NCBI GenBank assembly: GCA_947493575.1
Contig: CANLRQ010000003.1
Location: forward strand, 1-64,000
Source: an uncultured Marinomonas sp.
GTDB taxonomy: Bacteria; Pseudomonadota; Gammaproteobacteria; Pseudomonadales; Marinomonadaceae
DNA length: 64,000 nt
Reading direction: 5' to 3'
The notes beneath the pieces were generated by a model, which saw only the letters and a list, made by a program, of their open reading frames with translations, did not search any database and was not told the DNA's origin. Made by a program: the position numbers and the translations under genes. This document shows, one piece after another, positions 20,543 to 30,718 of the stretch. Every line of letters begins with the position of its first letter. Position 1 is the stretch's first letter.

Positions 20543-20577
20543 CAAACATCTAAACATGATTCTCGTTTAGATGTTTG
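20543..20577 (-). other. intercistronic hairpin between sucB and lpdA
   Basis: CAAACATCTAAAC and GTTTAGATGTTTG form a perfect 13-bp stem with a 9-nt loop, starting 13 nt after the sucB stop. No strong U-tract follows, so it may protect or process the mRNA, or give partial termination, rather than end the operon. Confidence 0.7.
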
Positions 20578-20589
20578 TCTTATCCCAGT

Positions 20590-22095
20590 TTAGACATCTA
20601 GTAATAAGCGAGCTGGATCTTCTAGTAACTCTTTAACTGTTACTAAGAACTGAACTGCTTCTTTACCATCAATCATACGATGATCATAAGATAATGCTAA
20701 GTACATCATTGGTTGTATAACCACTTGACCATTAACCGCCATTGGGCGTTCTTGGATTTTATGCATTCCAAGAATCGCTGTTTGAGGTGGGTTCAAGATA
20801 GGTGTTGATAGCAAAGAACCGAATGTTCCGCCATTTGTGATAGTAAAAGTACCACCTTGCATGTCATCTAGACCAAGCTTTCCATCACGGCCACGCAATG
20901 CGAAGTCCATAATAGTACTTTCAATATCGGCTAGCCCCATAGAATCTGTGCTTCTTAATACAGGAACCATTAGACCACGAGACGTTGATACCGCAACACC
21001 AATATCTTGGTAACCATGGTAAACCATGTCATTACCGTCAATAGATGCGTTTACCGCTGGGAATCGTTTCAACGCTTCAGTACAAGCCTTAACAAAGAAG
21101 GACATAAAACCTAGCTTAGTACCATTATGTTTCTTCAAGAAAAGTTCTTTATACTTTCCTCTTAGTTCCATAATAGGCCCCATGTTAACTTCATTGTACG
21201 TTGTTAACATAGCCGCTGTTTGTTGCGCTTCAACCAAACGACGAGCAATTGTTGCACGAAGACGAGTCATAGGAACGCGTTTCTCAATACGACCCTCTGT
21301 ATTCGCCAATGGCGCAGCAACAGGAGCTGGTGCAGGAGCCGCAGCAGCAGGTTTTGCAGCCTGTTGTTTCGCAGCAGCATCTACATCTTCTTTAGTGATA
21401 CGACCGCCTTTACCAGTGCCTTTAACTTGAGCAACAGTTAAACCAGCTTCTGCCAATGCTTTACGAGCAGCAGGACCAGCTACACCATCAACATCTCCGT
21501 CTTCAGCCGCAACTTCAGCTGTTGGTGCTGCTGGAGCCGCTGCTCCACCTGTTGCACCAATTAGGAAAGTAGCAAGTACTTGATCGCTTAATACTGTATC
21601 GCCTTCATTTGCGATAAATTCACCGATTACACCAGCTGCCGGAGCAACTACTTCAAGTACAACTTTATCTGTTTCAATATCAACTAAATGCTCATCACGA
21701 TCACATGCTTCACCCGGTTGCTTATACCAAGTTACAACCGTGCCATCAGCAACAGACTCTGGGAAAGTTGGCGCTTTAATATCTACTGTCTCTGCAGATG
21801 CAGAAGCCGCAGCTACTGGAGCACTTGCAGCAGCAGGTGCTGCCGGAGCTGCTGCGCCACCTTCTGAAAACATCGCCAAGACTTCATTACTTAAAACTGT
21901 ATCGCCTTCATCTTTAAGAATGTTTTGGATAACACCATCAGCAGGTGCTACAACTTCTAATACGACTTTATCAGTTTCAATGTCAACAATATGTTCATCA
22001 CGAGTACAAGACTCGCCAGCTTTTTTATACCAAGTAGCAACTGTGCCATCTGCTACTGACTCTGGAAAAACGGGTGCTTTAATTTCAATGCTCAT
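20590..22095 (-). CDS. sucB: dihydrolipoyllysine succinyltransferase (E2o) with two lipoyl domains
   Basis: This is the core E2 of the 2-oxoglutarate dehydrogenase complex. The 501-aa protein has two tandem lipoyl domains, each with ETDKVVLEV, lipoylated at Lys43 and Lys144. Ala/Pro-rich linkers join them to a peripheral subunit-binding domain (about residues 205-240) and to the catalytic domain with [12 protein letters not shown] near the C-terminus. E. coli SucB (about 405 aa) has one lipoyl domain, so this protein carries an extra one. It lies 49 nt after sucA and before lpdA. The catalytic-domain signature and position favour SucB over AceF. Confidence 0.95.
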   Translation of the reverse strand: MSIEIKAPVFPESVADGTVATWYKKAGESCTRDEHIVDIETDKVVLEVVAPADGVIQNILKDEGDTVLSNEVLAMFSEGGAAAPAAPAAASAPVAAASASAETVDIKAPTFPESVADGTVVTWYKQPGEACDRDEHLVDIETDKVVLEVVAPAAGVIGEFIANEGDTVLSDQVLATFLIGATGGAAAPAAPTAEVAAEDGDVDGVAGPAARKALAEAGLTVAQVKGTGKGGRITKEDVDAAAKQQAAKPAAAAPAPAPVAAPLANTEGRIEKRVPMTRLRATIARRLVEAQQTAAMLTTYNEVNMGPIMELRGKYKELFLKKHNGTKLGFMSFFVKACTEALKRFPAVNASIDGNDMVYHGYQDIGVAVSTSRGLMVPVLRSTDSMGLADIESTIMDFALRGRDGKLGLDDMQGGTFTITNGGTFGSLLSTPILNPPQTAILGMHKIQERPMAVNGQVVIQPMMYLALSYDHRMIDGKEAVQFLVTVKELLEDPARLLLDV

Positions 22096-22144
22096 TTGAT
22101 ACCCTTATCTTTTTTACAAGGCTACATTCTAATCAAACGAATAA

Positions 22145-24976
22145 CTAACCAGTAATGGCGTCATTCACAAGTGCTTCTTGTTCTTCAACATGGATAGACA
22201 TATATCCAGCAGCAGGTGCCGCAGACGAAATACGCCCAGCAAAGCGAATCTTCAACTGAGGATACAACTCTTCTAATATACGATTCATTCGGTGACGATT
22301 CGCATGCCATGCCCCTTGGTTTTTAGGTTCTTCTTGACACCATACTAAAGATTCAACCTCAGTATAAGGCGTTAGAACTTCTCTAAAATCTTGATAAGGG
22401 AATGGATACAACTGCTCCAAACGAATGATAGCAACATCATCTTTCTCCAATGCTTCACGACGATTAATTAAGTCGTAATACACCTTACCGCTACAGATAA
22501 CCAAGCGCTTCACTTTTTTCGGCTCAATTTTATCTGACGTTTCAGGTAATACATTGTGGAAATGACCTTCTGACAAGTCTTCCAGTGTAGATGTTGCCTG
22601 TTTATGTCTCAGCAAACTCTTAGGAGACATAATAACCAAAGGACGTCTTAAAGGACGAATCGCCTGACGACGAATGATATGGTAAATCTGAGATGGAGTT
22701 GTTGGCACACATACCTGAATATTGTATTCAGCACACAATTGCAAGAAACGCTCTAATCGTGCAGATGAATGTTCAGGGCCTTGACCCTCATATCCGTGAG
22801 GTAGCAACATTGTCAGACCGCATAAACGGCCCCATTTGTGCTCACCACTGGTAATAAATTGGTCAATTACAACTTGTGCACCATTTGCAAAGTCACCAAA
22901 TTGCGCTTCCCAAACAACCAAGCCTTTAGGCGCTGTTGTAGAGTAACCATATTCAAATGCCAGTACCGCCTCTTCAGATAAGTACGAATCGTACAAGTCC
23001 ATCTGAGGTTGTTCTGAGAATAAATTTTTCAACGGCATATAACTGTTACCGTCTTTCTGATTATGGATAACTGCATGTCTGTGGGAGAATGTACCACGGC
23101 CAGCATCTTGACCAGTAATACGAATTGGGAAGTCTTGCTCTAACAATGAAGCAAATGCCAATGTTTCGGCATACCCCCAGTTTAGAGGCAATGCACCCGC
23201 CGACATTTTGTCTCTGTCTTCGTATATTTTTTGAACTTGACGCTGAACAGCAACACCATCTGGAATATGAGTTAGCTTACGAGCTAATTTTTGCAACTTA
23301 GCCAATGGATAAGTCGTATCAGCACCAGCATCCCACTCAACACCCAAATAAGGAGTCCAATCAACAAATGATCCTGTTTGAGATTCTAAAACCAAGCTTT
23401 TCGCTACGTGTTTTCCATCATCAAGATCTTGACGATTTTCATCAACCATAGTGGTTGCAACAGATTGATCAATAACACCTTTTGATACTAAAGAATCAGC
23501 ATATTGGTGACGAGTCGTCTTTAATTTGCTAATGATTTGATACATCAAAGGTTGAGTACCTGATGGCTCATCTGTTTCATTGTGACCACGACGACGGTAA
23601 CAAACCATATCGATAACCACATCACGACCAAATTCATAACGATAGTCTAATGCAAGCTGAGTTACGAAAAGAACCGCTTCAGGATCATCACCATTAACAT
23701 GGAAGATAGGAGCCTGCACCATTTTCGCAATATCAGTACAATATTCCGTAGAGCGGCTATCTTCTTGACGGTTAGTAGTAAAACCAACTTGGTTGTTAAT
23801 AACGATATGAATTGTCCCGCCCGTTTTATAGGCACGAGTTTGTGACATTTGGAAAGTTTCCATCACAACACCTTGACCTGCAAAAGCAGCATCACCGTGT
23901 ATTGAGATAGGAACAACTGTCTTACCTTCTGGATCATTTCTGCGATCTTGTCTAGCTCGAACCGAACCTTCAACAACAGGAGAAACAATTTCAAGGTGGG
24001 ACGGGTTGAAAGACAAGGCTATATGAACTTCTCCGCCTTCAGTCATAACATTGGAAGAGAAGCCTTGGTGATATTTCACATCACCTGATGTATTAACGAG
24101 CTTTTTACCTTCAAATTCATCAAATAAATCTTTCGGGTTTTTACCTAGAGTATTCACTAATACATTCAAGCGACCACGGTGAGCCATACCAATAACGACT
24201 TCTTTGGCGCCTAATGAACCAGATCGTTGAATCAGTTCATTTACCATTGGTATTAAACTCTCAGCGCCTTCTAAACCAAAGCGCTTAGCTCCCGGATAAC
24301 GGCTTGCTAAATATTTTTCTAAACCTTCAGCGGCTGTTAGTCGTTCCAAAAGGCTGGTACGAGTTTCGAGTTTGTATTCAGGATGTGACTTAACTGACTC
24401 AATGCGCTTCTGTAACCAACGTTGTTCTTGAGTATCTACAATGTGCATATACTCATAACCAATACTGTCACAGTAGGTTTTATTTAAACCTTCAATGATT
24501 GCACTCAGCGTCTTCATTTTTTTATTAAAGAACAAAGACCCAGTGTCAAATTCAGTATCCAAGTCTGCACCTGTAAGCTCATGATAGCTTAACTCAAGAT
24601 CAGAAACTTTATGCCTAACCTGCAAACCTAGAGGATCTAAGTTAGCATGTTGATGCCCCCGCATTCGATAAGCATTTATTAACTGCAAAACTTTAATCTG
24701 TTTTTGCTCATGATCAGAACTAACACCAACTGCCGCAGTTTGGAAACGGTGCTGGTTTTTACCTAACTGCAAAAACTGCTCTTGGATTACCGAGTGTGGA
24801 ACATCTGTTGATTGCTCTTCACTAACTCGCGGTAATTGATCAAAACATTTACGCCATTCTTCCGATACTGAGTTCGGATCAACGAGGTAATTTTCAAATA
24901 AACCCTCCACATACTCCAAGTTACCACCTGAAAAATGCGAGGTGCCCCATAGCAACTCCATTAAACTTTCGTGCAT
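22145..24976 (-). CDS. sucA: 2-oxoglutarate dehydrogenase E1
   Basis: This thiamine-diphosphate E1 decarboxylates 2-oxoglutarate and transfers the succinyl group to SucB. The 943-aa protein shows the OGDH-specific GMAHRGRLNVLVN, HGDAAFAGQG, and the ThDP-binding NQVGFTT and DMVCYRRRGHNETDEP. The C-terminal EEPKNQGAW also fits. The length is normal (930-950 aa). It is the first gene of sucAB-lpd-sucCD. The 357-bp gap to sdhB contains the sdh terminator, so sucA probably has its own promoter there. Confidence 0.97.
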   Translation of the reverse strand: MHESLMELLWGTSHFSGGNLEYVEGLFENYLVDPNSVSEEWRKCFDQLPRVSEEQSTDVPHSVIQEQFLQLGKNQHRFQTAAVGVSSDHEQKQIKVLQLINAYRMRGHQHANLDPLGLQVRHKVSDLELSYHELTGADLDTEFDTGSLFFNKKMKTLSAIIEGLNKTYCDSIGYEYMHIVDTQEQRWLQKRIESVKSHPEYKLETRTSLLERLTAAEGLEKYLASRYPGAKRFGLEGAESLIPMVNELIQRSGSLGAKEVVIGMAHRGRLNVLVNTLGKNPKDLFDEFEGKKLVNTSGDVKYHQGFSSNVMTEGGEVHIALSFNPSHLEIVSPVVEGSVRARQDRRNDPEGKTVVPISIHGDAAFAGQGVVMETFQMSQTRAYKTGGTIHIVINNQVGFTTNRQEDSRSTEYCTDIAKMVQAPIFHVNGDDPEAVLFVTQLALDYRYEFGRDVVIDMVCYRRRGHNETDEPSGTQPLMYQIISKLKTTRHQYADSLVSKGVIDQSVATTMVDENRQDLDDGKHVAKSLVLESQTGSFVDWTPYLGVEWDAGADTTYPLAKLQKLARKLTHIPDGVAVQRQVQKIYEDRDKMSAGALPLNWGYAETLAFASLLEQDFPIRITGQDAGRGTFSHRHAVIHNQKDGNSYMPLKNLFSEQPQMDLYDSYLSEEAVLAFEYGYSTTAPKGLVVWEAQFGDFANGAQVVIDQFITSGEHKWGRLCGLTMLLPHGYEGQGPEHSSARLERFLQLCAEYNIQVCVPTTPSQIYHIIRRQAIRPLRRPLVIMSPKSLLRHKQATSTLEDLSEGHFHNVLPETSDKIEPKKVKRLVICSGKVYYDLINRREALEKDDVAIIRLEQLYPFPYQDFREVLTPYTEVESLVWCQEEPKNQGAWHANRHRMNRILEELYPQLKIRFAGRISSAAPAAGYMSIHVEEQEALVNDAITG

Positions 24977-25333
24977 TCTCGATCACCCTTATGTTCGAGC
25001 CAGCGACCATTATGGCGCTATCAATCTTTTAAATTCGTTGACTTCTTTCGACCCGCATAGGCCACTAAAGCCTTGAATTATGTATTACACCAACTCGCCC
25101 TACATGAATTAATATTAAGGTAACTTATACCACTCTGACTAAAATACATAATCAGGCAATACACCCACATCCATATAATTGGTTAAAAAAGTCACCTTTT
25201 CTTTATGCTTCCAAGCGACATGAGGTCGATTCTTAATTCTTTTTAATAATAAAATGGCGATATTGAACAAGCCAATATCGCCTTAGAAGACTGCTAATAA
25301 AAATAAACCAATTCAGACTTCATTATCATTTTA
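24977..25333. other. sdhB-sucA intergenic region (357 bp)
   Basis: This gap has no coding potential on either strand. It contains the sdhB terminator (25256-25282) and presumably the sucA promoter, although no clear -35/-10 pair can be singled out. Confidence 0.5.
25256..25282 (-). terminator. intrinsic terminator of sdhCDAB
   Basis: GGCGATATTG (25256-25265) pairs with CAATATCGCC (25273-25282) in a 10-bp stem. On the minus strand it is followed by ATTTTATTATT. It lies about 50 nt past the sdhB stop. Confidence 0.85.
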
Positions 25334-26038
25334 CTAGGTTGCTCTTTGTAATAGCATTGAACGAATGTTACCGATTGCTTTTGTCGGATTAAGCCCTTTA
25401 GGACAAACATTAACGCAGTTCATAATACCATGGCAACGGAATACACTAAACGGATCATCTAAATCAGATAAACGCTCTTGCGTTGCAGTATCACGACTAT
25501 CGATCAAAAAGCGGTAAGCCTGCAATAAACCGGAAGGTCCAACAAACTTATCTGGGTTCCACCAAAAAGATGGGCATGCCGTTGAACAACACGCACACAA
25601 GATACATTCGTACAAGCCATCTAGCTTTTCACGCTCTTCAGGAGACTGCAAACGCTCAATAGCAGGTGCAGGAGATTCGTTGATTAGATACGGACGAATC
25701 TTCTCATATTGCTTGTAAAATTGTCCCATATCAACAACTAGGTCACGTACTACAGGTAACCCTGGAAGCGGGCGCAAAATCAATTTATCATCTTTTGCAG
25801 CAGCGGAAACAGGCGTAATACACGCAAGTCCATTTTTCCCGTTCATGTTCATACCGTCAGAGCCGCAAACGCCCTCACGACATGATCTACGATAAGAAAT
25901 AGAAGAATCCGTTTCTTTTAATAGTTGCAATACATCAAGTACCATCAAATCTTTACCTACTGGTAAATCGATTTGATAATCCTTCATATATGGGGCGTCA
26001 TCTACTTCAGGATTATAACGATAAATACTAACTAACAT
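25334..26038 (-). CDS. sdhB: succinate dehydrogenase iron-sulfur subunit
   Basis: SdhB passes electrons from SdhA flavin to quinone through three Fe-S clusters. The 234-aa protein has the 2Fe-2S motif SCREGVCGSDGMN with a distal Cys (GLAC), then the 4Fe-4S/3Fe-4S motifs CILCACCSTACPS and CHGIMNCVNVCPKGLNPTKAI. Length is typical. It lies 14 nt after sdhA, as the last gene of sdhCDAB. Confidence 0.97.
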   Translation of the reverse strand: MLVSIYRYNPEVDDAPYMKDYQIDLPVGKDLMVLDVLQLLKETDSSISYRRSCREGVCGSDGMNMNGKNGLACITPVSAAAKDDKLILRPLPGLPVVRDLVVDMGQFYKQYEKIRPYLINESPAPAIERLQSPEEREKLDGLYECILCACCSTACPSFWWNPDKFVGPSGLLQAYRFLIDSRDTATQERLSDLDDPFSVFRCHGIMNCVNVCPKGLNPTKAIGNIRSMLLQRAT

Positions 26039-26052
26039 CTTAATTATACTCC

Positions 26053-27825
26053 TTAGTAAGAACGAATTTTTGGTGGGAAAGCTTCTACCGTTTTAGGAGA
26101 GAAGTTCACATCACGTTTCGTAACTTTTTTATCCGCAGGGTGGAAAAGAGAGTGCTTCAACCAGTTTTCATCATCACGTTCAGTAAAGTCATTACGCGCA
26201 TGAGCACCACGACTCTCTTTACGGAACTCTGCTGGAATCGCTGTTGCTTCTGCTACTTCCAAAAGATTTTCAAGCTCTAAAGCTTCAATTCGAGCAGTGT
26301 TAAATGCAAGACTCTTATCTTCTAAATGCAAGTTCTCTACACGATTACGAATTTCTTTTAACTGAGTCAAGCCTGTTTGCATTGCTTCACCATCACGGAA
26401 TACACCGAAATAAAGCTGCATCGTTTTTTGAAGATCTGCACGTACAGCAGCAACACTTTCGCCAGAAGTTGAATTATTAAGACGATTCAAACGAGACATT
26501 GCATTTTCAATATCTGTTTCACTAGCATCTAAAGAATCAAAACCTTCATCAAGCGACTTTTTAACTTGTAAACCAACAGCACGACCAAAAACAACCAAAT
26601 CTAGCAATGAGTTACCGCCCAAGCGGTTTGCGCCATGAACGGATACACAAGCAGCTTCACCACAAGCATACAATCCGTCAACAATGGTTTCATTACCAGC
26701 GTCATCTTGTGTCAGTACCTGACCACCGACATTCGTTGGAGAACCACCCATCATATAATGACATGTAGGAATAACTGGAATTGGTTCTTTTACTGGATCA
26801 ACGTGAGCAAATGTACGAGATAGCTCCAAGATACCTGGCAAACGTTTATTCAATGTTTCTTCACCAAGGTGATCAAGTTTCAATAATACGTGATCTCCAT
26901 CAGGACCACATCCACGCCCTTCTAGAATTTCAAGTATCATGGAACGAGCAACAACATCGCGTCCTGCCAAATCTTTCGCGTTCGGAGCGTAACGTTCCAT
27001 GAAGCGTTCACCATCTTTATTTATAAGATAGCCACCCTCACCACGACAACCCTCAGTAACAAGTGTACCAGCACCATAGATACCAGTTGGGTGGAATTGC
27101 CACATTTCCATATCTTGCATTGGATAGCCAGCACGTAATGCCATACCTACACCATCACCAGTGTTAATATGAGCATTCGTTGTCGATTGATAAATTCGAC
27201 CTGCACCACCTGTCGCCAAGACAGTTGCTTTGGCTTTTAAATAAACGGTTTCACCAGTTTCAATACAAATTGCGATAACACCAACAACCGCACCTTCATT
27301 ATTTTTAACTAGGTCAACAGCATACCACTCATTGAAGAAAGTTGTGCCGCCCTTCAAGTTACCTTGATAAAGTGTATGAAGTAATGCATGACCAGTACGG
27401 TCTGCTGCCGCACAAGTACGCGCTGCCTGTCCACCTTTACCAAAATCTTTAGACTGACCGCCAAATGGACGTTGATAGATTCGACCACTTTCCGTGCGAG
27501 AAAATGGTAATCCCATATGTTCTAATTCAAATACAGCTTGAGGACCAACAGAACACATATACTCAATAGCGTCTTGGTCTCCGATATAGTCCGATCCCTT
27601 AACGGTATCGTACATATGCCAACGCCAATCATCATTTGGGTCATCGCTGGCAATTGCACAAGTTATACCACCTTGAGCAGAAACCGTGTGTGATCGAGTT
27701 GGAAATACTTTAGTTACACAAGCAGTATCTAGGCCAGACTCTGTTAACTGTAAAGCAGCACGCATACCAGCGCCGCCACCTCCAATAACAATGGCATCAA
27801 AAGAAATAGTACGAATATTTGCCAT
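26053..27825 (-). CDS. sdhA: succinate dehydrogenase flavoprotein subunit
   Basis: SdhA oxidises succinate with covalently bound FAD on the cytoplasmic face of the inner membrane. The 590-aa protein shows [11 protein letters not shown] (FAD loop) and [10 protein letters not shown] with the flavinylated His (about residue 45). The active-site region [21 protein letters not shown] follows, then [16 protein letters not shown]. It matches family length (588-595 aa). It starts 3 nt after the sdhD stop. Confidence 0.97.
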   Translation of the reverse strand: MANIRTISFDAIVIGGGGAGMRAALQLTESGLDTACVTKVFPTRSHTVSAQGGITCAIASDDPNDDWRWHMYDTVKGSDYIGDQDAIEYMCSVGPQAVFELEHMGLPFSRTESGRIYQRPFGGQSKDFGKGGQAARTCAAADRTGHALLHTLYQGNLKGGTTFFNEWYAVDLVKNNEGAVVGVIAICIETGETVYLKAKATVLATGGAGRIYQSTTNAHINTGDGVGMALRAGYPMQDMEMWQFHPTGIYGAGTLVTEGCRGEGGYLINKDGERFMERYAPNAKDLAGRDVVARSMILEILEGRGCGPDGDHVLLKLDHLGEETLNKRLPGILELSRTFAHVDPVKEPIPVIPTCHYMMGGSPTNVGGQVLTQDDAGNETIVDGLYACGEAACVSVHGANRLGGNSLLDLVVFGRAVGLQVKKSLDEGFDSLDASETDIENAMSRLNRLNNSTSGESVAAVRADLQKTMQLYFGVFRDGEAMQTGLTQLKEIRNRVENLHLEDKSLAFNTARIEALELENLLEVAEATAIPAEFRKESRGAHARNDFTERDDENWLKHSLFHPADKKVTKRDVNFSPKTVEAFPPKIRSY

Positions 27826-27828
27826 TAC

Positions 27829-28176
27829 CTATAGCCCCCAAAGAACCTGAATACCCCATGCAACATAGACAAACATAACTAAGCCGCATACAGATTGAAA
27901 AAAGAAACGAACGCCAGTAGCTTTAATATAGTCAGTGGAAATAGACCACAAACCTATCCAAGAATGTACGCCGATTGAAAGTAAAGTGAGCAAACTAAAT
28001 ATTCTTACCCAAGTAGTTTCAAACAAACCACTCCATTGCTCATAAGTCACATCAGGGTTTAATGCTAAATAACCTACAAGAAATATTGTATATAAAGAAA
28101 GGACTACAGCAGAGATGCGCTGAACCATCCAGTCATAAAGCCCTGAACGGCCAAAGCTGGTTATTTGAGTTACCAT
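27829..28176 (-). CDS. sdhD: succinate dehydrogenase membrane anchor SdhD
   Basis: This 115-aa membrane subunit has three hydrophobic segments (about residues 19-40, 56-75 and 89-112). HSWIGLWSISTDYIK carries the conserved His and Asp-Tyr of the quinone/heme region. The start is placed at the ATG with GGGAG 7 nt upstream. A TTG two codons earlier is less likely. It overlaps the sdhC stop by 7 nt. Confidence 0.93.
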   Translation of the reverse strand: MVTQITSFGRSGLYDWMVQRISAVVLSLYTIFLVGYLALNPDVTYEQWSGLFETTWVRIFSLLTLLSIGVHSWIGLWSISTDYIKATGVRFFFQSVCGLVMFVYVAWGIQVLWGL

Positions 28177-28562
28177 ATCCAAACTCCCACGATTAGAATT
28201 AATACTCCAGCTATCACAAGGTTTGCTTTAGCGGCTAATTGCCCACTTTCTAGCTCCTCAAAATAACCTAAATCCATAAATAAATGTTTAACACCGGCAA
28301 CAAAGTGATACATCAAGGCAGAAACAGTTCCCCAAATTATAAACTTAGCCATAAAGCTAGTTTCAAGAGTACTAACGACTTGAGCAAATCCTTCTGGAGA
28401 TTCTAAAGAAAGGTCAAACGCATAAAACAAGAAAGCTAACCCAATAAATAGGATGATCCCTGTCACACGATGAAGGATTGAAACAATTGCGGTTACGGGC
28501 ATTGATATTGTAGCAATATCAAGATTGACTGGTCTTTTTTTATTCACGACTCTATACACCAT
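28170..28562 (-). CDS. sdhC: succinate dehydrogenase cytochrome b556 subunit SdhC
   Basis: This 130-aa membrane subunit binds heme b and ubiquinone. KKRPVNLDIATISMPVTAIVSILHRVTG is the usual N-terminal signature, and YHFVAGVKHLFMDLGYFE contains the heme-ligand His. Three membrane spans are visible. The annotated ATG has a weak ribosome site. A GTG at codon 6 (NKKRPVNL...) is a realistic alternative. It is the first gene of sdhCDAB and divergent from gltA. Confidence 0.94.
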   Translation of the reverse strand: MVYRVVNKKRPVNLDIATISMPVTAIVSILHRVTGIILFIGLAFLFYAFDLSLESPEGFAQVVSTLETSFMAKFIIWGTVSALMYHFVAGVKHLFMDLGYFEELESGQLAAKANLVIAGVLILIVGVWIW

Positions 28563-29108
28563 TTAATTGATTGAAGGGTCAATCACGACCTATTTTAAAA
28601 TTGCAGAACAGTGTTATACGGTTCCGTTTTCCAGGTCTTCAAAAAAATCTCATCGATTTAAAAACATCCCAAAAAAAGGACTCATCTTCCATTTTCTGGT
28701 AAAACATTTACAAATCAATGAAATCCTTACAATGGCGATTATAAACCAGCATTTTTTATTTAGACAAATACACAAAACACCCCCTTTACAATGATCACCA
28801 TTCACAACATGAATACAATTAAAAAAACACACAACAATGGTATAAAACAATATATTTACAAATAAAATGAAAAAAAAAATTTATTTAATAATATCAATGA
28901 TTTATACAAAAAAAACTTAGAAAACATATTATAAAATCACTTTCACCTGTATCATTAAAGAAGATTAGTCTGTAGATTTCTTTCGAATTCAAATTTAGAT
29001 TGATTGACATTTATAGTCTACAAACAGTATTTTTTCCGCACCTGATGGGTGTTTAGTGTCAATTAATGACCCTTTTAAGCCCCGGACCAGAATTTATAGG
29101 AGATCAAA
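28563..29108. other. sdhC-gltA divergent regulatory region (546 bp)
   Basis: This very AT-rich stretch separates two TCA operons and should hold both promoters plus operators. Homopurine A-runs around 28860-28920 suggest bent DNA. No gene is seen. The gltA promoter candidate is listed separately. The sdh promoter could not be located with confidence. Confidence 0.6.
29004..29033 (+). promoter_or_regulatory. candidate sigma-70 promoter of gltA
   Basis: A perfect -35, TTGACA (29004-29009), is followed after 18 nt by TATTTT (29028-29033). It lies about 75 bp before the gltA ATG. The -10 is only 4/6, so the assignment is tentative. Confidence 0.45.
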
Positions 29109-30389
29109 ATGACTGATAAAAAAGCACGATTGACGGTAGATGGTATTGATAAAACAATTGAGCTACCCGTATTAAGCGGCACTCTAGGTACAGATGTAAT
29201 TGATGTTCGCTCATTGGGTTCACATGACGTTTTCACTTACGACCCTGGATTTATGTCTACTGGCTCTTGTGAATCGGCAATCACCTACATTGATGGTGAT
29301 GCAGGTGTACTGCTTCACAGGGGCTACCCGATTTCTCAATTAGCAGAACACTCAGATTACTTAGAAACATGCTACTTACTTTTTCACGGAGAACTTCCAA
29401 CGAAAGAAGAAAAAGCCACCTTCGTAAAAACTGTTTCAAATCACACCATGGTCAACCAATCGATGTACAAATTCATCGAAGGCTTTCGAAATGACGCACA
29501 CCCTATGGCGATTATGTGCGGTTTAGTGGGTGCTTTGTCTGCTTTCTATCAAGACCAAATGGACATCACAAAACCAGAACACCGCGAAATAGCCGCTATA
29601 AGACTTATATCAAAAATGCCTACATTAGCAGCTACATGCTATAAGTACTCCAAAGAACAACCTGTCATGTATCCTCGCAATGAGCTTTCTTTCGCGGAAA
29701 ATTTCTTGCACATGATGTTTGCAACTCCATGCGAAGATTATGAAGTTAATCCTGTATTCGCAAAAGCAATGGATCGCATTTTCATATTGCATGCGGATCA
29801 TGAGCAAAATGCTTCGACGTCGACTGTTCGTTTAGCTGGTTCATCTGGAGCAAACCCTTTTGCTTGCATTGCCGCAGGTATTGCAACACTTTGGGGACCG
29901 GCTCATGGCGGGGCCAACGAAGCCGTGTTAACTATGCTAGAAGAAATCGGTGATGAATCAAATATTGATGAATTTATTGCTAAAGCAAAAGATAAAAGCG
30001 ATCCATTCCGTCTAATGGGATTTGGGCATCGTGTTTATAAAAACTTTGACCCTCGTGCAAAAGTAATGCGTGAGACATGTGACGAAGTACTTGCTGAATT
30101 AGGTATGTCTAACGATCCTTTATTGAAAATCGCCAAACGATTGGAGCAAATTGCTTTAGAAGACCCTTACTTCATTGAAAGAAAACTTTATCCTAACGTT
30201 GATTTCTATTCTGGCATCATCATGAAAGCTATTGGCATACCGACAAGTATGTTCACAGTAATATTTGCAATGTCTAGAACGATTGGTTGGATATCTCACT
30301 GGAATGAAATGCTTAGCAGCTCATACAAAATTGGCCGTCCTCGCCAATTGTACGTGGGCCCAGAAGAAAGAGATTACCCAACAAAGTAA
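29109..30389 (+). CDS. gltA: type II citrate synthase
   Basis: GltA condenses oxaloacetate and acetyl-CoA, the entry step of the TCA cycle. The 426-aa protein has the catalytic-region motifs [27 protein letters not shown] with the active-site His, and [17 protein letters not shown]. The length is that of NADH-regulated hexameric enzymes of gammaproteobacteria. AGGAG lies 8 nt upstream of the ATG. It is monocistronic and divergent from sdhCDAB, and ends at a strong terminator. Confidence 0.97.
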   Translation: MTDKKARLTVDGIDKTIELPVLSGTLGTDVIDVRSLGSHDVFTYDPGFMSTGSCESAITYIDGDAGVLLHRGYPISQLAEHSDYLETCYLLFHGELPTKEEKATFVKTVSNHTMVNQSMYKFIEGFRNDAHPMAIMCGLVGALSAFYQDQMDITKPEHREIAAIRLISKMPTLAATCYKYSKEQPVMYPRNELSFAENFLHMMFATPCEDYEVNPVFAKAMDRIFILHADHEQNASTSTVRLAGSSGANPFACIAAGIATLWGPAHGGANEAVLTMLEEIGDESNIDEFIAKAKDKSDPFRLMGFGHRVYKNFDPRAKVMRETCDEVLAELGMSNDPLLKIAKRLEQIALEDPYFIERKLYPNVDFYSGIIMKAIGIPTSMFTVIFAMSRTIGWISHWNEMLSSSYKIGRPRQLYVGPEERDYPTK

Positions 30390-30439
30390 CTCCTATTTAG
30401 AAGTAACCCCTATCTAGAAGTGATCTCTATTTAGATCAA

Positions 30440-30467
30440 AATCCCCCACTAGGTAAGGTGGGGGATT
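30440..30467 (+). terminator. intrinsic terminator of gltA
   Basis: AATCCCCCAC pairs with GTGGGGGATT around a short loop and is followed by TTTTTATTTT, 50 nt past the gltA stop. Just before it, a ~17-bp unit of the type CCTATTTAGAAGT is repeated about three times (30391-30436). Confidence 0.92.
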
Positions 30468-30488
30468 TTTATTTTCCCTGCTTTATTA

Positions 30489-30716
30489 CTACTCTTCGTC
30501 CTCTTGAATTTCAGTTATAACAACGGCTGAGCACACCTTGCATTTGCCTTCTATCCAATGACGAGAATCTGAACAGTACTCTTTTGGATCTGTCATACCA
30601 AGATCCATTTCATTACATTCGTTACACCATGTTAAAGATAAAAAATCCGTTTGTTCATCTTCAGGACGTTGATAAAAATCAAGATTTTGTACTGTTTCAT
30701 TTACATCTAAATTCAC
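30489..30716 (-). CDS. small Cys-rich (zinc-ribbon-like) protein of unknown function
   Basis: The 75-aa acidic protein has two CxxC pairs, CNEC (about residues 31-34) and CKVC (58-61), with another Cys and His between. This suggests a structural zinc site. The start is GTG, with GGTAGG 8 nt upstream inside the end of the preceding gene. The GTG follows the DUF2066 stop after 2 nt, so the two are almost certainly one transcript and translationally coupled. I do not recognise a named family. The context and Cys spacing argue that it is a real gene. Confidence 0.65.
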   Translation of the reverse strand: MNLDVNETVQNLDFYQRPEDEQTDFLSLTWCNECNEMDLGMTDPKEYCSDSRHWIEGKCKVCSAVVITEIQEDEE

Positions 30717-30718
30717 TA

